From: Globobulimina sp.
Taxonomy: Eukaryota > Foraminifera > Rotaliida
DNA length: 7,528 nucleotides
Assembly: GCA_003354225.1 (NCBI GenBank)
Contig: PIVH01000143.1
Coordinates: 1 to 7,528 of the forward strand
Direction of reading: 5' to 3'
A program made the translations under genes and the position numbers. This document shows, piece after piece, positions 1 to 5,800 of this stretch (positions are counted from its first letter, which is position 1; every line of letters starts with the position of its first letter). The notes under the pieces are model-generated. The model was not told the DNA's origin. It did no database searches and saw nothing but the letters and a program-made list of their open reading frames with translations.

Positions 1-119
1 TAATATCCATTTCGTAAATCTAATAATAATCAAACTTAAAATAACTAATTTATTGTCCAAATCGTAATTCATTTCTCTCCTTCAATCTTATCCTTTGTCA
101 ATTGCTTCTGATAATCCTT
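1..119. repeat. 119-bp exact direct terminal repeat, left copy
   Basis: Every base from 1 to 119 matches 7410 to 7528. The repeat includes the last 17 codons of the recombinase open frame and the AT-rich DNA beyond it, so it starts and stops at no obvious biological boundary. That is typical of a circular contig whose ends overlap by one assembly k-mer, though a true split direct repeat or a tandem array is also possible. Confidence 0.97.
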
Positions 120-728
120 TGTCACTCCCTTATGTGTCAAGGTTGTCGCAAATCCTTTGCGTAAACCATGAAATCTATGCTTCTCTGCCTCTATGAGACC
201 TAACTCCGAGATAACTGCTGCCCAGTCTCTTTGGGGAGTTTGGAATATGAATCTTTTCCTTATTCTATATTTGTATATCTTTCTTAAATCATACCTTTGC
301 AAATTATATATGTGATATATTATAATTACTGGATCAATCTCTCTGTGCGTTCTCCCCAAACGTAAAAACACATCTTGTCCTTTTGTCGCGGACTTTGAGT
401 GTCTTAATCTAATTCTAAGATGATGCAAATATTCCAATGCCATTGAATATCTATTACTTGCATATAATTTATTTGTTCCTTCTTCTTTCCAATAGAATGT
501 TAAGTCGGATATATAAATTCCATATCCTTCATATGCTTTATCTCTATTTTCATAGCATTCAGCACCTCTTAATCCTAAGATGCCTACAAATAATAAAGAA
601 ATCGCAAAGCAATACCAATACAATCTTTCTTTATCAACCCATATTTTTGGGAATGATAACCAAAGTTCCTTCAATTTCCTCTCATAATTTGATAAACAAT
701 TTAAACGATAATAAACTTTAAATTCCAT
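69..728 (-). CDS. Tyrosine recombinase, catalytic domain (C-terminal end missing)
   Basis: This is the catalytic part of a DIRS-type tyrosine recombinase, the enzyme expected to integrate circular element DNA without a DDE integrase. Visible residues are the first catalytic Arg in LFVGILGLRGAE (R54), the likely beta-hairpin Lys in LRHSKSATKG (K112), and the HxxR box FHGLRKG (H187, R190). Spacing fits the family. The conserved GRW-like segment is absent, and the nucleophilic Tyr normally lies about 35 residues after the HxxR His, but the frame ends in TGA 32 residues after it. Y206 is too close to substitute. The ATG at 728 lies in the same frame as the upstream core-binding ORF, separated only by a TAA at 741-743, so this is more likely the second half of one protein than a separate gene. 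No alternative frame across the circle junction gave a convincing W...Y ending. Confidence 0.85.
   Translation of the reverse strand: MEFKVYYRLNCLSNYERKLKELWLSFPKIWVDKERLYWYCFAISLLFVGILGLRGAECYENRDKAYEGYGIYISDLTFYWKEEGTNKLYASNRYSMALEYLHHLRIRLRHSKSATKGQDVFLRLGRTHREIDPVIIIYHIYNLQRYDLRKIYKYRIRKRFIFQTPQRDWAAVISELGLIEAEKHRFHGLRKGFATTLTHKGVTKDYQKQLTKDKIEGEK
90..117. repeat. Short sequence shared by recombinase 3' end and Gag 1
   Basis: ATCCTTTG (90-97) and TTGCTTCTGATAA (102-114) occur here separated by TCAA, and occur fused without the TCAA at 6748-6768 inside gag1. The recombinase tail also contains three spaced AAAGGAT motifs on the minus strand, so it has a small internal repetition. Confidence 0.5.
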
Positions 729-740
729 TATATATCTAAG

Positions 741-1139
741 TTATCTAACTATATTTAATACAACATCCGCAGTCGCCGGGACAGTGTCACATCCTTTGCC
801 CGGATTCCTTTTCTTTACATATTTCAATATTGTATCCAATGATGGATTTGTTGACCATGATGAATGTACGCCACTTAGTTGCGCCACAAAATCAATCGCC
901 CTCATTTTGCCTCTAATGGTTTTATAACAATTTATTCTTTTCCTAATAAAACAACAATTTACTATATATATCTGCAATCTGCGCATCGTTCTCCAGAATT
1001 CCAGGAAGTTGTCTTGATAGGTTCCTTCCGACGATGGCTTAATTCCTCCATTTAATGTTATTATCATTATTTCGCGGTATATTGATGGCACTAAATCGAA
1101 TACCGGACTTCCAAACTTATGTAGCCTTACTTTGTGTTT
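741..1139 (-). CDS. Tyrosine recombinase, N-terminal core-binding (SAM-like) domain
   Basis: This frame is continuous with the catalytic domain downstream, interrupted by a single TAA at 741-743. The segment SEGTYQDNFLEFW resembles the first helix of the DNA-gripping SAM-like domain of tyrosine recombinases (pattern S..TY..NF..F). The following AIDFVAQLSG and SLDTILKYVKK fit the later helices. There is no ATG near the 5' end: the frame opens after a TAA at 1140-1142, and the first ATG is in REIMIITL. A GTG lies at 1089-1091 but is not a normal eukaryotic start. If the TAAs at 1140-1142 and 1176-1178 were sense codons, the frame would extend back to a TGA at 1206-1208. How translation would begin is unclear: fusion, frameshift from RNase H, or splicing are all possible. 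Confidence 0.65.
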   Translation of the reverse strand, partial: KHKVRLHKFGSPVFDLVPSIYREIMIITLNGGIKPSSEGTYQDNFLEFWRTMRRLQIYIVNCCFIRKRINCYKTIRGKMRAIDFVAQLSGVHSSWSTNPSLDTILKYVKKRNPGKGCDTVPATADVVLNIVR

Positions 1140-1311
1140 TTAAAATAAAAAATGTGAGTTTTTAGGCCCCCTACTTTACGTTGGAAGGATGGCACCTTTG
1201 GCTGTTCAATATATTGTGATATTTAAATCTGTATAGTCGACTTATAAAGATATCAAATTTTATTCAAGTCACAAGCAAAGATAATATGACATCATATGCA
1301 TTTAATCATAT
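1140..1311 (-). other. RNase H-recombinase spacer
   Basis: This is about 170 nt between the TGA ending the RT-RH frame and the first standard-code recombinase codons. All three minus frames have few TGA codons here. Frames 1 and 2 both give protein-like reads if TAA is allowed, so a frameshifted recombinase N-terminus may lie here. In DIRS elements the RT and recombinase frames commonly overlap or abut. No promoter or clear secondary structure was seen. Confidence 0.4.
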
Positions 1312-2526
1312 TCACCATTGATGTATATCTGGAAAAGTGAATGGCGCAGAGAATGGTCGTAAATTCCAATTATTTTTATCACATATTTTCAATGCTAATT
1401 TGCTGAATTCATTCATATCCAATCTCGAGGCCATATCTGGCAAATCATTCAATTTTGTATTCACATAATTCACATAAACCTGCATATCATTATTAACGCA
1501 CCACATACAAACCCAACGTAAACATGATTGCAGGAATTCATCCGCTGAATTCTTCTCAAGCAGTACATACTCAACATGCTTATTATCAGTTTTTAATAAC
1601 AATTTCGTTTTTGGACGAAATAAATGCTTAAAAGTATGTAATCCGACCACAATTGCAACCATTTCAAAGTGTGCGATCGCAAAATCTTTCTCATAATCCT
1701 CTCGATGCGATATAAATACATTGGTATATTTCTCAGGCACTGGCACCGATATCCAATGCCCCTGATAAAACACACCAATTCCTGGACACCATCCTGTTAA
1801 ACGCGAACCATTTGTGGCACCATCAAATAACATGGTATCTGTTGGCATTTCAGTATCAGCCAAATCAATTATTGATGCTACTGACACAGCGTCGAGATAC
1901 TGAGCCCACCACCAAAGATCCTTCAATTCCCATTGTAATAAATGGATAACTACATTTTTTCTGCCATGCAATGCTATACATTCATATAATCGCTCTCTTA
2001 GCCGTCTCAAGAATGCCTTTCCTGGCCATTTTAAATTAGCCACATCCTGCAATTTCCCAATCAAAGACTCATATTCATCCAACAATATCGCTTCATGCAA
2101 CAAAGCCCCATACAGCAATTGTTTGATTTTATTCACTTTAACTTCTGATATTGCAATGGTCATATTATACGAATCAATAATAAAGCCGATAATTTCCAGC
2201 ATTGTCAATGGACCCTTCCTCTTTTTTGGCAATTCATCCAAACCCAAAATACGTAAATATTTACAAAAATTATCAAATATCTGATTAGCAATACATAATA
2301 TTGGCGGCAAAAATAAAATGTAATCATCCACATAATTGTTCAAAATCAATCTCAATATTTGCTTCGAATCCAATTTCAAAATGGCCAATTTTTCAAAGAA
2401 TTTCTCATTTTTTAATAATTTGAATTCATTAAAAGATAAATTCTCAGCCAAATTATCAGTATTTGCTGCCATTAATTTCCTGCCAATGTTGCAGTATTTC
2501 AAAATCAACTTTTTTGTGCCAATCAA
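1312..2526 (-). CDS. Reverse transcriptase C-terminal palm/thumb plus RNase H
   Basis: The first part completes an RT palm. NNYVDDYILF (YVDD at residues 65-68) is motif C. It is followed by a motif D region with ILGLDELPKKRKGP and a motif E-like LEIIGFIIDSYNMTIAI (about 110-126), then a thumb/connection with WPGKAFLRRLRERL. RNase H begins about residue 230. Its acidic residues are D235 in LFDGATNGS, E288 in AHFEMVAI, D314 in LKTDNKHVEY, and D364 in NDLPDMASRL. The order and spacing are those of retroelement RNase H, which removes RNA from the RNA-DNA hybrid. The listed 5' end is only a TTG. The same frame continues upstream through six codons and a TGA (2545-2547) into the N-terminal RT, so this is the second half of one RT-RH protein. 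It ends in TGA, and no methyltransferase domain follows. Confidence 0.9.
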   Translation of the reverse strand: MIGTKKLILKYCNIGRKLMAANTDNLAENLSFNEFKLLKNEKFFEKLAILKLDSKQILRLILNNYVDDYILFLPPILCIANQIFDNFCKYLRILGLDELPKKRKGPLTMLEIIGFIIDSYNMTIAISEVKVNKIKQLLYGALLHEAILLDEYESLIGKLQDVANLKWPGKAFLRRLRERLYECIALHGRKNVVIHLLQWELKDLWWWAQYLDAVSVASIIDLADTEMPTDTMLFDGATNGSRLTGWCPGIGVFYQGHWISVPVPEKYTNVFISHREDYEKDFAIAHFEMVAIVVGLHTFKHLFRPKTKLLLKTDNKHVEYVLLEKNSADEFLQSCLRWVCMWCVNNDMQVYVNYVNTKLNDLPDMASRLDMNEFSKLALKICDKNNWNLRPFSAPFTFPDIHQW

Positions 2527-2544
2527 ATCATTATCATCGCACCA

Positions 2545-3450
2545 TCACTCACAATTCCATTTATATACTAATTTATTACAATAAATATATTCAATATCCA
2601 TTATTTTTACATTATTTAATTCATTAATAAAGCGTTTGTAAAAATAAACAACTTTATTTTTATTCGATATCATATCAATGTCATCCAATAATTGTATACC
2701 ATTCACATTAATATCAAAATATCTACACACCAATTGGCCAACATCCTGCGTATGTTTTGAGCCTGATTTCGTGCCCCAAAAATCATATAAATCGACCATC
2801 ACTTTTCCATCAAAGCGATAGGCACAATTTTTTGGCTCAGTTACCGCCAAAGGCAACTGTCTAAACGCCGTTGCTAAGTCAGTTTTTGCCAAATAAAATC
2901 CTCTACCCCATAATAAGTAAAATATATAGCAGTATTCAATCAAATTTCGAGCGCTGAATAACTTTATATTGGCTTTATCGTCGCCTGTCAACATATTCAA
3001 CGACGGATACCGTTCAGAGCCATATGTGCCATCTCTTATTACTCGCCATTGCAAAATCTCACCCGTTACTGGATCAATCTCTTTTGGCCTAACAAATAAC
3101 GGTACAAAGCCATTGGGCTTAGCTAACCAGCCAAGAATTTTACCTTTGCAAATATCATTCGTTAATTCTTTCGCAATCGCCAATTTTGCCACTCTTCCAC
3201 CTGCATCATCTGCATACGTCTCCTGATTTAATTTTACATTATTTATATTTGTTATACCTATCTCCCATCCAAACTTCAAATGGTGGTACATGGCTTTGGA
3301 TAATATGCAGTATTTTTCATTACTATATTTCTCAATAAAAGGCAATATTTCAATATACCAAATTGTACTATTCAACATCAATGGGGATTCTTTGTATTTT
3401 GCAGTGCCATATGCTTGTCTGAACGCTGCAATTGCCAAATCTTCTGTGAC
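2545..3450 (-). CDS. Reverse transcriptase N-terminal half (fingers and palm motifs A-B)
   Basis: RT copies element RNA into DNA. The fingers region reads KGKILGWLAKPNGFVPLFVR and then WRVIRDGTYGSERYPSLN (residues about 98-148 counted from the TTG at 3438), matching the proline-flanked LTR/DIRS RT pattern. Motif A is LAKTDLATAFRQLPL with D187. The motif B region is YDFWGTKSGSKHTQDVGQLV (218-237). A sequence LLDDID follows at 250-255, exactly where motif C is expected. However, the better YVDD with motifs D and E comes about 119 codons later, in the downstream ORF of the same frame. A TGA at 2545-2547 separates the halves. There is no ATG near the start: the frame opens after a TAA at 3451-3453, and the first ATG is in PLMLNS. 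If TAA were sense, it would extend through an Asn/Lys/Gln-rich leader to a TGA at 3511-3513. Confidence 0.88.
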   Translation of the reverse strand, partial: VTEDLAIAAFRQAYGTAKYKESPLMLNSTIWYIEILPFIEKYSNEKYCILSKAMYHHLKFGWEIGITNINNVKLNQETYADDAGGRVAKLAIAKELTNDICKGKILGWLAKPNGFVPLFVRPKEIDPVTGEILQWRVIRDGTYGSERYPSLNMLTGDDKANIKLFSARNLIEYCYIFYLLWGRGFYLAKTDLATAFRQLPLAVTEPKNCAYRFDGKVMVDLYDFWGTKSGSKHTQDVGQLVCRYFDINVNGIQLLDDIDMISNKNKVVYFYKRFINELNNVKIMDIEYIYCNKLVYKWNCE

Positions 3451-3732
3451 TTAGCATTTATTTTTATTTTAATTGTTATTATTTCTATTTTATTTGATTT
3501 GTTGATAGTTTCAGTTAACTTCTTCACAAAAATTCAATTGGCTGAGAAAAATTACACTCTATTTTTGGTGTCACCACCTTAGGTATTACCACCAGAGAGT
3601 CCCTGACTGCATATAGACTTATTTTCGTATAAGTTTGCTATTGCAACAGAGGCAGTAAATAGAACGTGAAACACTAAACACTACTCCTAAACGTTTCTAC
3701 TAATTTAAGGTTTTACTTAATGTGTAAAAAGA

Positions 3733-3780
3733 CTCAAACTTTTATTTTGAAGACAACGACAATTGCTTCGTGAGTTTGAG
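3733..3780. repeat. Imperfect inverted repeat (8-bp arms)
   Basis: CTCAAACT at 3733-3740 is the reverse complement of AGTTTGAG at 3773-3780. Inside it, GAAG (3749-3752) can pair with CTTC (3766-3769), giving a possible two-part stem. It lies in the non-coding stretch before RT. This is modest support, since such arms can arise by chance. Confidence 0.4.
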
Positions 3781-3835
3781 AGACAAATCGCGTCAATTCT
3801 CTATGTTAATTTATATCAATAACAATGCAGCTGAA

Positions 3836-3868
3836 ACGTATGACATTTTGCAACAAAATGTCATATGT
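3836..3868. repeat. Strong hairpin: 15-bp arms, 3-nt loop
   Basis: ACGTATGACATTTTG at 3836-3850, loop CAA, then CAAAATGTCATATGT at 3854-3868. Pairing is perfect except at one position, which can be a wobble pair on one strand. It is the most stable-looking structure in the non-coding DNA and lies between the Gag and RT genes. It could be an RNA processing, termination or frameshift-related element, or a protein-binding palindrome. Function is not shown. Confidence 0.75.
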
Positions 3869-4139
3869 CTACGACTCATAATCGATAATATACAACAATT
3901 AATCATAACACATTGAGTCAACACAGATCAATCATCATGCTAACTACAAATAGCAATATACATTACATCAGCCAATATTAAGATATCTCATTACAACAAA
4001 TTTCAATCATTAATCAACATATCAACATTATGACGCATGACAGAGAGTGATTATATTTCAATATATTGATAATGGCTCATATAATAATTTGTATAATATC
4101 CTGACAATCATAGTCCCTTAAATACCCATTAAATGATAT

Positions 4140-4712
4140 TCAAAATCCCCCAAAATGCCTATCCTGCGCATTTGGACAGTCATCCGTTGAATGCCTGTTT
4201 GCTATACCACATGTTTCACAATAATGTGGATAATAACATCTACGAAAATTGAATTTATCCTTACACCGCAAAAACGATTTGCTAAAGAATCGACATGCCG
4301 GCATTCCAAAATATTTATCATTGATGCATGTCGTACCATGCTTATTTACGTACATATCAGGCTTTGGACGACGATCACGTTGCGATTCGTTGTCATTATA
4401 TCTCGACACTGCTCTCGTTCCATATGCTCTATCACTTCGACTCTCATTTTGTCTCTCATCTCTACGATCAAACCTTGGTCGATATCTATTGTCCGACGCA
4501 TTTGGTTTACGACGTTTATATGGTCTGTACGGAGCATTATCGCGTCGTCGTCTGTCATAACGTTTGTTGTTTCTTTCTTTATTTTTATATTCATTTAGTT
4601 TCTTTTTTAACTCAATGGGACAATCTTTCTTCCAATGGTTCCCACCACACGTAAAACAATCCACTTTTGTCGATTTTTTCTTTTTGTCTACAGCTAACAG
4701 CTTGGTGCTCAT
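4140..4712 (-). CDS. Gag nucleocapsid-like C-terminal region with CCHC and CCCH/CCHC zinc fingers
   Basis: The ATG at 4710-4712 opens the convincing part of this frame. It begins with a Lys-rich patch and a first zinc knuckle CFTCGGNHWKKDC (C-x2-C-x3-H-x4-C, 4620-4658). A basic Arg/Asp/Tyr-rich linker of about 80 residues follows, likely RNA-binding. The C-terminus has a CCCH-like finger, C-x9-C-x8-C-x3-H, starting in ACRFF. It is joined directly to a second knuckle, C-x2-C-x5-H-x4-C, ending in STDDCP (4176-4295). This CCCH-plus-knuckle pair is common in Gag proteins of several eukaryotic retrotransposon groups. The upstream capsid-like part lies in another frame (4612-5154). It would join by a +1 shift near the A-rich run at about 4670-4690, or this could be a separately started ORF. 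It ends in TGA at 4140-4142. Confidence 0.82.
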   Translation of the reverse strand: MSTKLLAVDKKKKSTKVDCFTCGGNHWKKDCPIELKKKLNEYKNKERNNKRYDRRRRDNAPYRPYKRRKPNASDNRYRPRFDRRDERQNESRSDRAYGTRAVSRYNDNESQRDRRPKPDMYVNKHGTTCINDKYFGMPACRFFSKSFLRCKDKFNFRRCYYPHYCETCGIANRHSTDDCPNAQDRHFGGF

Positions 4713-5154
4713 TGTCAGAATGTTGCTGTGTTGTATCGCCGCCAAAGCCCATTTCTTGCACAGTTTCCATCGAAAGATCTTGCAAAACCAAAATTGGCTT
4801 ATCCTGGGATTTTCGCATTTGCTTCCAATGATAATTAAAATCTGCACAATTCCATCGAAGAGTGCATAGATTGCTATATTTCCTGAATTTATTTACATTA
4901 AATGCAATCGCTGTAATTTGCCAAAATTGCGGCGGAGAAATACTTTTGTCATTCATCAAAGACACAATATTATTATTTACAAATTCTCTCATTATTTGAA
5001 ATCTGCCCATTAAGAATGCAATTAAACGCCCTGATTTGGATATTTCTGTGCATTTTTCATCAATACCTCGGTCACTCTCTGTATGGTGGTTCTCCATACA
5101 ATCATAAAATTTGTTTTCTTTTTCAAGAACGTTTTCATCGCATTTTTCAATGAA
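4612..5154 (-). CDS. Gag-like capsid region (frame 0 segment)
   Basis: The frame opens after a TAA at 5155-5157, with an ATG at 5095-5097. The protein is hydrophilic to amphipathic. It contains GRLIAFLMGRFQIMREFV, then NNNIVSLMNDKSISPPQFW and a Trp/Tyr-containing helix-rich stretch ending in DLSMETVQEMGFGGDTTQQ. This resembles the helical capsid portion of a Gag protein followed by a linker, but no named family is recognised. Codon quality falls after about 4700, where the zinc-knuckle frame takes over, so the last 25 or so residues (SCRQKEK onward) are probably not translated as written. The upstream partner is the 5022-5342 segment in another frame. Gag identity is inferred from position and the joined zinc fingers. 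Confidence 0.6.
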   Translation of the reverse strand, partial: FIEKCDENVLEKENKFYDCMENHHTESDRGIDEKCTEISKSGRLIAFLMGRFQIMREFVNNNIVSLMNDKSISPPQFWQITAIAFNVNKFRKYSNLCTLRWNCADFNYHWKQMRKSQDKPILVLQDLSMETVQEMGFGGDTTQQHSDNEHQAVSCRQKEKIDKSGLFYVWWEPLEERLSH

Positions 5155-5342
5155 TTACCATGAATTAAATATAATTTCCAGTATGATATCCACATAAATT
5201 TAATAATATAAAATATCGATCCATATCCATCCAATAAAAAACTAATCATCTCATTCAATGCCATATTTATCTCTGCTTTTTTCGCAATTAAAATGCCGTC
5301 GGATTGTAGTTTCTTAGTGTTATATGCCCTTACTTTTATATT
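5022..5342 (-). pseudogene. Gag-like N-terminal segment (frame 2)
   Basis: The frame opens after a TAA at 5343-5345 and contains a good coding-like run, VRAYNTKKLQSDGILIAK, then an ATG at 5264 and ALNEMISFLLDGYG. The protein-like signal switches to another frame (4612-5154) somewhere between about 5220 and 5150. The last 40 or so residues here are therefore probably a shadow. The segment is likely the N-terminal end of the second Gag protein. A TATA-like tract lies about 90 nt upstream of the ATG. No domain is recognised. Confidence 0.45.
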
Positions 5343-5363
5343 TTATTTTTATTTATATATAGC
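5332..5363 (-). promoter_or_regulatory. TATA-like A/T tract upstream of second Gag segment
   Basis: On the minus strand this reads GCTATATATAAATAAAAATA followed by AAATATAAAAG. It includes TATATAAA at 5352-5359, about 90 nt before the ATG at 5264. It could be a TATA box for an internal transcript. It also contains two of the TAA codons that break the frame here, so it may equally be decayed coding DNA. In AT-rich DNA such a match is weak evidence. Confidence 0.25.
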
Positions 5364-5648
5364 ATATTATTTAGGAGTAGTATGTGCAACACGCGATTTC
5401 CATTTACATTCATCTATCAATGCACCAACAAAGACATGAATGCAGGGTAAATCAACACCATTCAACATAATGCTATCCACAACAATGGATTAAAAGGGGA
5501 TGTAATGTCTCAACATCTTCAAATGCCTCATACTCGCGACCAGTTAGAGGTAGATGAAAAATAACAGAACATCAAGCAAATCATTATTTAAATCCAGTAT
5601 TAGAACAGGAATGTGCCAACCAACCACATTAAAGGTACGAAGATTCCG
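5343..5648 (-). pseudogene. Broken coding stretch, multiple frames, unknown protein
   Basis: After a TGA at 5649-5651, minus frame 2 is protein-like but broken only by TAA codons, at 5544-5546, 5490-5492, 5367-5369, 5349-5351 and 5343-5345. Its clearest run is SIVVDSIMLNGVDLPCIHVF, then GALIDECKWKSRVAHTTPK (about 5489-5370). Between about 5560 and 5490, frame 0 gives a competing good read, LPLTGREYEAFEDVETLHPL, which bypasses the first two TAAs. The frame changes would fall near the T5 and C4T4 runs. No family is recognised. It is probably a relic joining the first and second Gag segments, or an extra small protein. Confidence 0.45.
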
Positions 5649-5800
5649 TCAAAAGGCACGGCAAACATATACATACATGTTGCAATATGCGCCATTGCTT
5701 TATTCCAATCAACGTCCTGTTTCCGCTTAACTATATCATGCAAAGTATCAATATTTTCATATATTGCCTCATCAATAAAACTGCTTGGACGCAATCGGCA
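5600..5800 (-). pseudogene. Short frame-1 segment following Gag 1, unknown protein
   Basis: The frame opens after a TGA at 5801-5803 and overlaps the end of gag1 by 29 nt. It has no ATG at its start. The read SSFIDEAIYENIDTLHDIVK, then RKQDVDWNKAMAHIATCMYM, is helix-like and coding-like. It then becomes hydrophobic (FAVPFDGIFVPLMWLVGTFLF) and ends in TAA. It continues the gag1 protein signal after a +1 change of frame near 5800, so it may be the displaced end of gag1 or the start of the next Gag gene. No domain is recognised. Confidence 0.4.

Larger units (their letters stand above)
3454..4139. other. About 690-nt region between zinc-finger Gag and RT with no convincing gene
   Basis: No open frame with recognisable protein was found on either strand. 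The RT-proximal end (3439-3510, minus) could encode an Asn/Lys-rich leader if three TAA codons were read as sense. The rest is AT-rich with two inverted repeats, at 3733-3780 and 3836-3868. The stretch may hold untranslated leader or promoter for an RT-recombinase transcript, an internal complementary region used in circle formation, or decayed coding DNA. No internal copy of the 119-bp terminal sequence was spotted here by eye. Confidence 0.5.

Noticed and set aside
2362-2706. Intein inside RT
   Set aside because: The insertion has no Cys/Ser start with terminal His-Asn and no recognisable intein blocks.
2336-3226. Plus-strand open frames opposite RT
   Set aside because: The minus strand carries clear RT motifs over the same bases.
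3970-4142. Read-through extension of the zinc-finger Gag beyond its TGA
   Set aside because: The frame lacks TAA/TAG for about 55 codons but has three TGAs and no protein-like pattern; this is plausible by chance.
4191-4654. Several plus-strand open frames opposite the zinc-finger Gag
   Set aside because: They are reverse shadows of the Arg-rich coding frame on the minus strand and show no domain or sensible composition.
3679-5381. 12-base inverted match TTTAGGAGTAGT between about 5370 and 3680
   Set aside because: A match of this length is expected a few times by chance in 7.4 kb of AT-rich DNA and does not extend.
4670-5800. Programmed +1 shifts of the Euplotes type (AAA-TAA sites)
   Set aside because: The frame changes run in both directions and mostly do not occur at AAA-TAA, so this mechanism does not explain them.
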